64,000 bases of DNA from an uncultured Bacteroidaceae bacterium (lineage in GTDB: Bacteria > Bacteroidota > Bacteroidia > Bacteroidales > Bacteroidaceae): contig CAKQRW010000005.1 in assembly GCA_934271655.1 (NCBI GenBank), forward strand, positions 1 through 64,000. Direction: 5' to 3'. Within the stretch, counting starts at the first letter, position 1. Every line of letters begins with the position of its first letter. The notes beneath the pieces are model-generated. The model saw nothing but the letters and a program-made list of their open reading frames with translations, did no database searches and was not told where the DNA came from. A program made the position numbers and the translations under genes. Positions 43,695-51,269 of the stretch are shown here, piece after piece.

Positions 43695-45089
43695 TTAAAT
43701 CTCAGATGCAATGGCTATGGCTTTGCGGAGAGCGCCAAGCTTGTTGTTGACCTCCTGCAGTTCATACTCTACGTCGCTCTTGGCCACGATGCCGCCTCCT
43801 GCCTGGAACCACAGTTCGTTGTTGCGGCTCACGAAGGTGCGTATGGTAATGGCCTGGTTGATGTTGCCGTAGAAGCCTATGCTTCCCACGCAGCCTCCGT
43901 AAGCACCTCTGTTGTGTGGCTCATACTCTGAGATGAGTTGCATGGCCCTTACCTTGGGAGCGCCTGACAGCGTGCCAGCAGGGAAGGTGTCGATGAAAGC
44001 CCTGATAGGATTGGCACCCTTGTCTAATGTGCCGCTCACGCGCGACACGAGATGTATGACGTGGCTGTAGAACTGCATGTCCTTGTACGATTCCACATGC
44101 ACATCGTGGCAGTTGCGCGACAGGTCGTTGCGTGCCAGGTCCACCAGCATCACGTGCTCCGCATTCTCCTTTGGGTCATTCTTGAGGTAGAGAGCGTTCT
44201 TGCGGTCCTGCTCCTCGTCGCCTGTGCGCTTAGTAGTGCCGGCTATAGGGTCGATATAAGCCTTGCCGTTCTCGATGTGGCAATGTGTCTCCGGACTTGA
44301 GCCGAAGATGCGGAAGCCTCCAAAATCGAGGTAGAAGAGGTATGGCGATGGGTTGATGCTGCGCAGGGCGCGGTAGAGCTTGAAGTCGTCGCCCTCATAC
44401 TTCTGCTTGAACCTCCGTGATAGCACTATCTGGAACACGTCGCCTCGCAGGCAATGCTTGATGCCCTTGCGTATGTTCTCGCGATGCTCATCGTCGGTGA
44501 GTGTCGAGGTGCATTCTCCTGTAGGTCTGAAGCTGTATGTCTGGTACGGACGGTTGTTGACATCGTGCTCCAGCTTGTCAAGGTCATCTTTCTCGCCATC
44601 TTGCAGCAGCTCTATCAGAGTCAGACTGTTGTTGAAATGGTCGAAGACGATATAGTCTTTATACAAGATATACTGCAAGTCGGGCGCGTCGTTCTGCTGC
44701 TGCGTCTCGTCCTTCACGTTGATGTTCTCGAAATAGCGCACGGCGTTGAATGTGGTGTAGCCGAAGAGTGAGCACAGACCCTTCTTGTCGCCCTCGATGC
44801 AGAACTGCGCAAGAAAGTCTGTTATCAGTTGGGCCGTGTCATACTCCTTGGTGATGGGACACCTTGTCTCTGTGCCGTCGGGATAGCGCGACACGCCCAT
44901 GCCGTGCTCCACCGACACGCTGGCTATGGGATGCACGCAGATGAACGAGCGGCTGTTCTTGTTGTCGTGATAGTCCGAACACTCCATCAGCGCGCTTTGC
45001 GGATAGGCGTCTCTCACCCTCAGATACACGTTCACGGGCGTGCTGAGGTCGCCAAGCACTTTTTTCGATGCTGTATGATAGTTGTACAT
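43695..45089 (-). CDS. trpE: anthranilate synthase component I
   Basis: A 464-residue chorismate-binding enzyme that makes anthranilate. The C-terminal domain has the family blocks IVLSRRFKQKY, SPSPYLFYLDFG-like (NPSPYLFYLDF), IAGTTKRTGDEEQD and PAGTLSGAPKVRAM. An N-terminal ALMECSDYHD segment occupies the place of the LLES motif that binds tryptophan for feedback inhibition, so product inhibition is likely. It follows trpB by 69 bases. Confidence 0.95.
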   Translation of the reverse strand: MYNYHTASKKVLGDLSTPVNVYLRVRDAYPQSALMECSDYHDNKNSRSFICVHPIASVSVEHGMGVSRYPDGTETRCPITKEYDTAQLITDFLAQFCIEGDKKGLCSLFGYTTFNAVRYFENINVKDETQQQNDAPDLQYILYKDYIVFDHFNNSLTLIELLQDGEKDDLDKLEHDVNNRPYQTYSFRPTGECTSTLTDDEHRENIRKGIKHCLRGDVFQIVLSRRFKQKYEGDDFKLYRALRSINPSPYLFYLDFGGFRIFGSSPETHCHIENGKAYIDPIAGTTKRTGDEEQDRKNALYLKNDPKENAEHVMLVDLARNDLSRNCHDVHVESYKDMQFYSHVIHLVSRVSGTLDKGANPIRAFIDTFPAGTLSGAPKVRAMQLISEYEPHNRGAYGGCVGSIGFYGNINQAITIRTFVSRNNELWFQAGGGIVAKSDVEYELQEVNNKLGALRKAIAIASEI

Positions 45090-45158
45090 GTTTTCTAATT
45101 GTGTGAAGTGGTGATTGTCTTGTTGTAGCTGTAAGTGGCTTCTGCGTAGCTATGATGC

Positions 45159-46358
45159 TCAATAGCAGTCTATTTCATCCTTGTGGCTGAGGTAAGTGTC
45201 GAGGTCTTTGTCGCCTCGTCCGCTCACGGTGAGCACCACCACGGAGTCTTTGCTGAACTGCTGCTTCACCTTGGGCAGGAGAGCCAGCGCATGTGCGCTT
45301 TCCAGCGCAGGTATGATGCCCTCCATGCGTGTGAGCTCGAAGGCTGCGCGGAGAGCCTCATCATCATTGGCGGCCAGCACCTGCGCGCGCCCTGTGTCGT
45401 AGAGATTGCAATGTATAGGTCCTGTGCCTGGATAGTCGAGTCCGGCTGAAATGGAGTAAGGTTCGATGATTTGTCCGTCCTCAGTCTGCATGAGCTTGAT
45501 GCGGCTGCCGTGCAGTATGCCCACGGTGCCGGCCTGTAGGCTTGCCGCTGTCTGTCCGGTCTCTATGCCCAGTCCGCCAGCCTCGCCGAGAATGATCTTC
45601 ACTCTCTCGTCATCTATATAGTGATATATTGTTCCGGCCGCGTTGGAGCCTCCTCCCACACATGCCATGAGGAAGTCTGGATAGTCCCTTCCGATCTTTT
45701 CCTCAAGCTGCCATTTGATTTCCTCTGATATGACCGACTGCAGGCGCGCTACCATGTCGGGGTATGGGTGAGGACCCACGGTCGATCCGATGATGTAGAA
45801 TGTGTCCTCTGGGTGGCAGCACCAGTCGCGTATGGCCTCGTTGGTGGCATCCTTCAGCGTCTTGTTGCCACTCTCTACAGGCACCACAGTAGCTCCGAGC
45901 ATCTTCATCCTCTCCACATTGACGTGCTGTCGCTTCACGTCGAGCGCGCCTTGGTAGACCACACACGGCATGTCCATCAGCGCGCATGCTGTGGCTGTGG
46001 CCACCCCGTGCTGTCCGGCTCCAGTCTCGGCTATGATGCGCTTCTTGCCCATCTTCTTTGCCACGAGTATCTGGCCTATGGCGTTGTTGATTTTGTGCGC
46101 TCCCGTGTGGTTCAGGTCCTCTCGCTTCAGGTATAGCTGGCAACCGTATTTCTCACTCATGCGCTTGGCAAAGTAGAGTGGTGATGGACGGCCCACATAG
46201 TCCTTTAGCAGCGCATGATACTCGTCCTTGAACTCTTGGCTTTCTATGATGGGCAGATAAGCCTTCTTCAGGTCTTCTACAGTCTTGTAGAGGATTTCTG
46301 GGATGTAGGCTCCTCCGAACTGTCCGTAGAAGCCGTTCTCGTCGATTTGGTATGTCAT
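45159..46358 (-). CDS. trpB: tryptophan synthase beta chain
   Basis: A 399-residue PLP enzyme that condenses indole with serine. The PLP Lys is residue 89 in LNHTGAHKINNA. ETGAGQHGVATA and CVGGGSNAAG bind serine and cofactor phosphate. It is the standard TrpB1 length. It is the first structural gene of the operon, an order usual in Bacteroidetes, and is preceded by a leader peptide and attenuator. The gap from attenuator to ATG is about 180 bases. Confidence 0.97.
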   Translation of the reverse strand: MTYQIDENGFYGQFGGAYIPEILYKTVEDLKKAYLPIIESQEFKDEYHALLKDYVGRPSPLYFAKRMSEKYGCQLYLKREDLNHTGAHKINNAIGQILVAKKMGKKRIIAETGAGQHGVATATACALMDMPCVVYQGALDVKRQHVNVERMKMLGATVVPVESGNKTLKDATNEAIRDWCCHPEDTFYIIGSTVGPHPYPDMVARLQSVISEEIKWQLEEKIGRDYPDFLMACVGGGSNAAGTIYHYIDDERVKIILGEAGGLGIETGQTAASLQAGTVGILHGSRIKLMQTEDGQIIEPYSISAGLDYPGTGPIHCNLYDTGRAQVLAANDDEALRAAFELTRMEGIIPALESAHALALLPKVKQQFSKDSVVVLTVSGRGDKDLDTYLSHKDEIDCY

Positions 46359-46540
46359 ATTGTTTATTTGTGTGTTTTGTATTGTGAGTTATTCTGTTTT
46401 TGCAATCTGCTTTTGTGTAATAAATTGCTTTGTGTCGTCATCTGCTTTCTGTTGCAAGTGACTCTTTTCGCGTATTGCACGGAAGCTCTTGTCGGTGATG
46501 CCGTGTGTGCGCCTTCGACACTCATGGCAGTCATGTCTGG

Positions 46541-46580
46541 CAAAAAGAAAAGGAGCCTATCGCAAGTACGACAGGCTCCT
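46541..46580 (-). terminator. trp attenuator (intrinsic terminator)
   Basis: On the minus strand AGGAGCCTGTCG pairs with CGATAGGCTCCT (one G-U pair) around a TACTTG loop and ends in TTTTCTTTTT. It lies 51 bases after the leader-peptide stop codon and 180 bases before trpB. Confidence 0.9.
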
Positions 46581-46631
46581 TATAGCTTTGTGTGTATATG
46601 TGTGTGACATGTTCACGTATGGCTACAGCTC

Positions 46632-46697
46632 TTAGACTTGCGATGTTTTGTATCTCAAGCTGTGCCAACGCCAATATGTATTGCTGTTATGTCTCAT
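46632..46697 (-). CDS. trpL: trp operon leader peptide
   Basis: A 21-residue peptide starting at the ATG at 46697 (MRHNSNTYWRWHSLRY...) and ending in TAA at 46632. It has two Trp codons separated by one Arg, just before a segment (GGCACAGCTT) that can pair with AAGAGCTGTAGCC after the stop codon. That is the classic arrangement in which a ribosome stalled at Trp codons changes which hairpin forms. A promoter sits 47-78 bases upstream and the attenuator follows. An RNA motif called Bacteroid-trp is known upstream of trp genes in this phylum; this may be a member, which I could not check. Confidence 0.8.
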   Translation of the reverse strand: MRHNSNTYWRWHSLRYKTSQV

Positions 46698-46743
46698 TGT
46701 TGTTCTTGTTTTTGATGTTTTGCTGTTATTGTGATAACGCTTG

Positions 46744-46775
46744 CAAAGTAACGCATTTTGTTTTATATTGCCAAA
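46744..46775 (-). promoter_or_regulatory. trp operon promoter
   Basis: On the minus strand TTTG (46775-46772), 20 bases, then TTACTTTG (46751-46744), one base from consensus. Transcription would start near 46737, about 40 bases before the leader-peptide ATG. Confidence 0.65.
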
Positions 46776-46867
46776 CAAATTGCGACAAAAATTCAATGTG
46801 AGGTAGAAAAAAGTCATTTAGATGAAGGAAAATGGTGAAAAAGAGCGCTTGTTTGGCACAAAAAGAT

Positions 46868-46875
46868 TATCTTTG
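46868..46875 (+). promoter_or_regulatory. -7 element of the AraC-regulator promoter
   Basis: TATCTTTG is 66 bases before the start codon. TTTG occurs 12 bases upstream, a short spacing, so the -33 box is unclear. It diverges from the trp promoter. Confidence 0.45.
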
Positions 46876-46940
46876 TATTGCAAAACAACTTTAGCGATAA
46901 CACTATACAGATTTAACTATAACACTATACAGACGGTAAT

Positions 46941-48092
46941 ATGGATACATTATATAAATTGCAGTTGGCGTGCTTTGTATTTATGCTGATGAACGCGCTC
47001 ATATTAGGTTTGACGCGTCTTCATGTGAGATGGATAAACAGGAAGTATGAGGAGTCTCGGTGGGTGATGCTTGTGTCTATGCTTCTGATGGCTGCGCAGT
47101 ATTTCTTTCAGATGCACTACGGCATCCGCGCCTCGGGCGACGATGCGGGTGCTGTGTTCAACATTCTTTTCTACGCTCCGTGTTTTGTCTTGTATGCCGT
47201 GGGAGTATATAATATTGTGGCAATAAAGAGGCGCACGCTCAGGTTTGTCTCGGGCAACATCATCTTGTATGTGCTGAATCTTGCTGTATTCGCGTTTGCC
47301 AGCAGGCAGGGTGGAGGAATGCACATAGGCATGTGGATATATGTGATGATAGCGCTCTTCTTCATGAGCGTGCTCCATTCCATATCCATAGTCTTGCGTG
47401 AGATGCATAAGCGCAAGCGGATTCTGGAAAGCGAGACCGCAATGGACCTTGTGCCTTATGTGCGCTACTCTCGTTCGAGCATCACTGTGCTTTTCATGTC
47501 AGCCTTTGTGGTGCCATTTGCCATATTGTCCTCCAAGGCGCTGATTGTTGTCGGCCCTCTGTTGCTGTTTGCCGTGCTTTTCTTTGTCGTGACATTCATC
47601 TCGCTTGGCTACAACTGGACTCCGGCTGAGGCTCTTGTGGAGCAGGATGAGCAGGATGGCCAAGCTGCTGCTGATGACCCTGGTGAGCAGGGTGTGGAGA
47701 AGCAGGCTTCGGTGGAAGAGAGGCCATGCAGGGAGGCATCGCTTTCGGCTGAGCGCATGAAGGAAATAGAGGCGCGCGTCGGCGAATGGTGCGAGCACGG
47801 CGGGTTTAAGGACAGCGATGTCAACATGCAGTCGCTGTCCAATACGCTGAAAGTGCCTAAGAGTCATCTGTCAATATATTTTGAGGAGGGACTGCATTGC
47901 ACGTTCAGGGTATGGCTGAGCGATATGCGCTTCAAGGCTGCGCAAGACATGATGATAGAAAATCCAGGCTACAGCAACGACATAATCTCGGCAGAATGCG
48001 GGTTCTCCTCGCGCTCTTACCTCTACCGCGTTTTCAAGGAGAGGGTGGGAATGACTCCTACGGAATGGAGAGCCAGACAGGAAAAATCATAG
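46941..48092 (+). CDS. membrane-bound AraC-family transcriptional regulator
   Basis: A 383-residue protein with about seven hydrophobic helices in residues 5-225 and a C-terminal AraC DNA-binding domain (residues about 275-380). The HTH is visible as LSNTLKVPKSHLSIYFEEG and the second helix pair as ISAECGFSSRSYLYRVFKERVG, ending MTPTEWRARQ. An acidic linker (EQDEQDGQAAADDPGEQG) joins the halves. Such membrane-AraC proteins are frequent in Bacteroidetes and are thought to respond to an envelope signal; the ligand and targets are unknown. It is divergent from the trp operon, about 190 bases between promoters, but nothing shows that it controls trp. Confidence 0.82.
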   Translation: MDTLYKLQLACFVFMLMNALILGLTRLHVRWINRKYEESRWVMLVSMLLMAAQYFFQMHYGIRASGDDAGAVFNILFYAPCFVLYAVGVYNIVAIKRRTLRFVSGNIILYVLNLAVFAFASRQGGGMHIGMWIYVMIALFFMSVLHSISIVLREMHKRKRILESETAMDLVPYVRYSRSSITVLFMSAFVVPFAILSSKALIVVGPLLLFAVLFFVVTFISLGYNWTPAEALVEQDEQDGQAAADDPGEQGVEKQASVEERPCREASLSAERMKEIEARVGEWCEHGGFKDSDVNMQSLSNTLKVPKSHLSIYFEEGLHCTFRVWLSDMRFKAAQDMMIENPGYSNDIISAECGFSSRSYLYRVFKERVGMTPTEWRARQEKS

Positions 48093-48103
48093 GAAATACG
48101 CCT

Positions 48104-48147
48104 GTTCAGGTGTCTACTTCTGCTGAAGTGGACACCTGAACGCTTTT
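48104..48147 (+). terminator. terminator of the AraC-regulator gene
   Basis: GTTCAGGTGTC (48104-48114) and GACACCTGAAC (48131-48141) form an 11-bp stem, followed by GCTTTTAAG. Confidence 0.8.
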
Positions 48148-48198
48148 AAGTGGACACATTTGTTGGGGAAGTGGACATTTTGTTTCATGGAAAAGGGA

Positions 48199-48206
48199 TA
48201 ACTTTG
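48199..48206 (+). promoter_or_regulatory. -7 element before the small membrane ORF
   Basis: TAACTTTG; a TTTG lies 16 bases upstream, shorter than the usual 19-20. It would drive the 87-residue frame at 48330. Confidence 0.4.
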
Positions 48207-48329
48207 TGGTGTGAAAAGAAAAAGCGGACGGGCTGCCTCAGACGCATGAGTGCCTGTGGCAGGAAGGCCGCTTGAGCGATGAAATAGGCATGGAAATCGT
48301 TTATGTGAACTATATAATATGACATTTAT

Positions 48330-48593
48330 ATGAAACACTATGAAATTCCAATTATCTCCCACGAGAGCATCATCTTGATGATAGTGCTGTTTGTAGTAGT
48401 CGCCAGCGTAGTCATAGTGCGAGCTATGATATCCGACTATGGAAGGCGGTTGATGGGGCATGCGGGCCAGCGTATAACTCTCCTTGACTTCATCAGGCGC
48501 GAGTGCTTTTACATCTTTCTGTATGTCTGCTTCCTGTTTGCTGTGGGGCATGGGACGTGGATTTGTCTTCACCTTGGAGAAATCGCAGGATGA
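48330..48593 (+). CDS. small membrane protein, unknown
   Basis: An 87-residue frame with two hydrophobic helices (IILMIVLFVVVASVVIVRAM, about residues 14-33, and FYIFLYVCFLFAVGHGTW, about 60-77) joined by a basic loop (GRRLMGHAGQR). A -7 promoter box lies about 130 bases upstream and a terminator closes the gene before it. I do not recognise a family. It could be a small inner-membrane protein, or a chance frame in a gene-poor region. The overlapping minus-strand frame of 229 codons is the weaker candidate because much of it is read through DNA repeats. Confidence 0.42.
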   Translation: MKHYEIPIISHESIILMIVLFVVVASVVIVRAMISDYGRRLMGHAGQRITLLDFIRRECFYIFLYVCFLFAVGHGTWICLHLGEIAG

Positions 48594-48642
48594 GGATATG
48601 GAGAGATGAGTGGCTATAAGATGGCCGTGCTTAGGCCTTCTG

Positions 48643-48795
48643 GATTCCTTCGGGATGTAGCCCTGCAAATTTGTGGTGATTCCTTTGGGATGTAATCCCT
48701 GCGGATTTAAGATTCCTTTGGGATGTAATCCCTGCGGATTTAAGATTCCTTCGGGATGTAGCCTGACGAATTTGAGATTCCTTCGGGATGTAGCC
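48643..48795. repeat. palindromic GGGATGTAATCCC repeats
   Basis: Five units of about 33-38 bases, each with GATTCCTTTGGGATGTAATC or GATTCCTTCGGGATGTAGCC. Most hold a small hairpin, GGGAT-GTA-ATCCC, or its degenerate form. Translating the minus strand gives LHPKGILNPQG repeats, which I take to be an artefact. Confidence 0.85.
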
Positions 48796-48847
48796 AAAAG
48801 CACTTGGGAAAGTTATATTTTAATCGATTTATTTTTTTGTGATTAGT

Positions 48848-48883
48848 AAAAGGGGAGCCTGCTGTGAAGCAAGTTCCCCCTTT
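48848..48883 (-). terminator. terminator of the acidic-tail protein gene
   Basis: AAAGGGGA and TCCCCCTTT with an inner GCCTGC/GCAAG pairing form a stem about 200 bases beyond the stop codon. On the minus strand it ends in CTTTTAC. Confidence 0.5.
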
Positions 48884-49081
48884 GTATGTGCCTTCAGTCT
48901 CTGCTGGTGGTACGCGCATTATACCGGATGCGGCCATGACAGCAGGATATGGCTGATATGTGATTTCGGATTAAGTAGCTGCCCCATCCTTTGTTGTGGG
49001 CAGGCAAGCCGTAGCTTTGTGGAAAAGGTGTGGCACAGACTTTGGTGCCTGATGGCCATGGTCCTGATGTGCTAAAGACAA

Positions 49082-49906
49082 TCAGTCCTCGTCGGCTATG
49101 TCTTCGATGTCGTCTATGTCCTCAAGCTGTATGTTGTCCTCGTCGATGATGTCATCATCTATATCATCATCATCGTTGCCGTCGAGTCGCTTCAGCTCGT
49201 CGTCGTCCATATCCTCGTCGTCCTCTTCCTCTGGCAAGTCGACGTCGTCATAGTCGTCGCTGTCATCGTCTTTGTGCTTCTTTCTCCTGCCGTCTTCATC
49301 ATCGTTGATGCTGTAGTCTATGCGCACTTTCTCCTCCTTTGGACGTGGCTTCAGGAAGATGCCCTCTATCCATGTGCCGCGCTCTATCTCCAGAGTCTCG
49401 TATCCGTCTTCCTTGCGGCGGTCGATGATGCCGCCTGGCTTGCGCATGGTCTTGGCTGGCATCACCGTGCAGTCTACGAAGAAGGCTGATTCGATGATGT
49501 CCTGGATGGCGAGCGGCAGTCCCTTCCATCCTGTGCCCATGTTGTTGTTGATGAGGTTGAGCACTTCCCATGCTTCCAGATGCTGTATGTTTTCCAAAGT
49601 GAGGTCTGTGACCTTCTTTATGGGATGCTTGCGGATGGCTATGGCGTTGTTGCCATTCTCGTCTGGTGTGGAGAATACCTCATAGCCGATGCTCTCCAGC
49701 TTGTTGACCTGCTCTGTGTCCTCGCGCTTCAGGTATGCGATGTCGAACACTGTCTTGACAATGTTGGTGGCATGCTTCTCGATGTCAGCGTATTCGTCTC
49801 TTCTTTTTTTGGCGTCAATAATCATCTGGCTCAGCTCTTGTGGGGATACTGTCCAGATGTTGCTCTTGGTGAGGTCATCAAGTGCAAGCTTTGTCTTGTG
49901 CTTCAT
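49082..49906 (-). CDS. unknown protein with a long acidic tail
   Basis: A 274-residue soluble protein without signal peptide or membrane segment. Residues 1-195 are an ordinary mixed-charge domain (MKHKTKLALDDLTKSNIWTV...). Residues about 205-274 are almost all Asp/Glu (DDDSDDYDDVDLPEEEDDED and similar), with a short basic patch (RRKKHK) just before. Acidic tails like this occur on RNA-polymerase delta, nucleic-acid mimics and histone or ribosome chaperones, but I do not recognise the N-terminal domain. A good promoter (50119-50089) gives it a long leader. It lies alone between two repeat-rich gaps. Confidence 0.7.
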   Translation of the reverse strand: MKHKTKLALDDLTKSNIWTVSPQELSQMIIDAKKRRDEYADIEKHATNIVKTVFDIAYLKREDTEQVNKLESIGYEVFSTPDENGNNAIAIRKHPIKKVTDLTLENIQHLEAWEVLNLINNNMGTGWKGLPLAIQDIIESAFFVDCTVMPAKTMRKPGGIIDRRKEDGYETLEIERGTWIEGIFLKPRPKEEKVRIDYSINDDEDGRRKKHKDDDSDDYDDVDLPEEEDDEDMDDDELKRLDGNDDDDIDDDIIDEDNIQLEDIDDIEDIADED

Positions 49907-49956
49907 ATTTTATCGGAAATTATGAATGTGTTTTTTCTTCTTCTTGAAATCGGGTG

Positions 49957-50119
49957 CAAAGATAGTAAAAAAAACTATACTATGTATGTGGTAACATGAA
50001 AAAAATGGGGCAGAAAAAAATTGCTTATCTCACGACAAGCAATCCTTACTAACCTTAAAATAAATCTAATACCATGAAAAACACGGTGCAAAGATATGAT
50101 TTTGTTTGTTTGTGTCAAA
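49957..50119 (-). promoter_or_regulatory. promoter region of the acidic-tail gene
   Basis: On the minus strand TTTG (50119-50116), 19 bases, then TATCTTTG (50096-50089) is a full match. A second -7 box TATCTTTG lies at 49964-49957, nearer the gene, without a -33 partner. Between them GATTGCTTGTCGTGAGATAA-type sequence makes a small hairpin at about 50020-50045. The rest of the 49907-50319 gap holds nothing I can name. Confidence 0.6.
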
Positions 50120-50319
50120 ATAATATTGTGTTTAATGTGTCAGGTTTAACCATGTTTAACCAAAAAAAACTTGAAGTGGACGCACTTTTGCTTTTTTTTG
50201 CTGGGCAACATGGCAGTCTGATGGCATTGGAGTTAACTGTTTGTGTCCGTCACACTTGGCTGTTATGTTGGCTGCGCATGGCTGGCTTTTCAGCCCGACA
50301 TCCCATATTTCAGTCATTG

Positions 50320-51009
50320 TCAAGGTTGGATGCCACAGGAAATGTCCGCGGTCCCGTTGTTGTTGCAGAGCGAAGAATTGTCCGCTTGACAATCTCCTTG
50401 CTTCGAAATGTCCGCGGTCCCGTTGTTGCTGCAGCCAGTCCTCATGCTGAATTCACATCCGCAATACAGCTGGTTGTAGAAGTCGTATTGCTTCAGCAGC
50501 GTGTTGCGCCTCTCGTAGAGTCCGCCCTTGCGCCAGTTTTGTGCCCAGAATAGCGTGCCTGGCACGTCGGCTTGCGCTTGGAGTCCAGCTTCGTTGATCT
50601 GCTCCAGGTTCTTCCATCGCGACGAGGCCAATGTAGTGGCGAAGACCTTGATGCCAAGTTGGGCCGCCTGCATGGCGGTGGCTGTCAGTCTGATGCGGAA
50701 GCACTTTGAGCACCTTGAGCCTCGCTCCGGCTCGGCCTCAAGTCCTTTTATCTGGCTCAGCCAAAGGTCGTGGTCGTAGTCTCCGTCAATCCAGTGTATG
50801 CCCAGCGTGTTGGCGTGCCGCTGGCTCTCCGCCTTGCGTATGTTGTATTCTTCAAGAGGGAAGATGTTGGGGTTGTAGTAGAATATGACAGGCGTTATCT
50901 CATGCTCTGTGAGCCATTCGACGATGGCCGATGAGCACGGGGCGCAACAAGCATGGAGCAGCACCTTGTCTGCTCCGTCTGGTATGATGATGGCTGGCTT
51001 TTTTTTCAT
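50320..51009 (-). CDS. queH: epoxyqueuosine reductase QueH
   Basis: A 229-residue enzyme that reduces epoxyqueuosine to queuosine in tRNA, the last step of queuosine synthesis. QueH (DUF208) Cys pairs are visible: LLHACCAPCSSA (near residue 20) and SRCSKCFRIRL (near 100). A further CGC lies in QLYCGCEFS near residue 190. Start 51009 (MKKKPAIII) is chosen over a longer frame because the extra 31 residues come from a repeat region. The last 35 or so residues are unusual: a CSNNGTADIS segment is repeated as CNNNGTADIS, encoded by a 24-bp DNA duplication. The normal family end is near the FSMRTG segment. Confidence 0.88.
   Translation of the reverse strand: MKKKPAIIIPDGADKVLLHACCAPCSSAIVEWLTEHEITPVIFYYNPNIFPLEEYNIRKAESQRHANTLGIHWIDGDYDHDLWLSQIKGLEAEPERGSRCSKCFRIRLTATAMQAAQLGIKVFATTLASSRWKNLEQINEAGLQAQADVPGTLFWAQNWRKGGLYERRNTLLKQYDFYNQLYCGCEFSMRTGCSNNGTADISKQGDCQADNSSLCNNNGTADISCGIQP
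50339..50428. repeat. paired 24-bp repeats in the queH 3' end, 66 bp apart
   Basis: GAAATGTCCGCGGTCCCGTT and four more bases occur at 50339-50362 and 50405-50428. The 42 bases between are unrelated. Both copies are within the reading frame of queH. Confidence 0.92.
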
Positions 51010-51024
51010 GATATGGCCTTGAAA

Positions 51025-51066
51025 AATGATGAATCCATTTAGGGAAATGATGAATCCATTCAGGAA
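51025..51066. repeat. 21-bp tandem duplication upstream of queH
   Basis: AATGATGAATCCATTTAGGG is followed directly by a near copy ending CATTCAGG, about 15 bases before the queH start. Confidence 0.85.
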
Positions 51067-51168
51067 GAGTGTGAGTGGAGAAAGGAAACAGGGAGGCCGC
51101 ATGTCATGTGTAGGTGCTCAAACATGCGTGTGCGGTCTCCCGATTTCCCTTTGTGCGCTATGCGCATC

Positions 51169-51269
51169 TGTCCGACTGTGCACACCTATTCGACATAGAG
51201 TGTGAGATTGTGCGTTGTGCGCAAACGACTTGATGAATGTCCGACTGTGCACGCCTATTCGACATAGAG
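51169..51269. repeat. paired 32-bp repeats copying the 3' end of the rlmI-like gene
   Basis: The segment at 51238-51269 includes the last codons and stop of the methyltransferase gene. It recurs at 51169-51200 with one or two changes (TGTCCGACTGTGCACACCTA...), 69 bases further downstream. The second copy is outside any gene. Confidence 0.92.

Noticed and set aside
48114..48803. 229-codon minus-strand gene with LHPKGILNPQG repeats
   Set aside because: The repeats come from a palindromic DNA array, the frame crosses an intrinsic terminator, and the rest shows no protein-like character.
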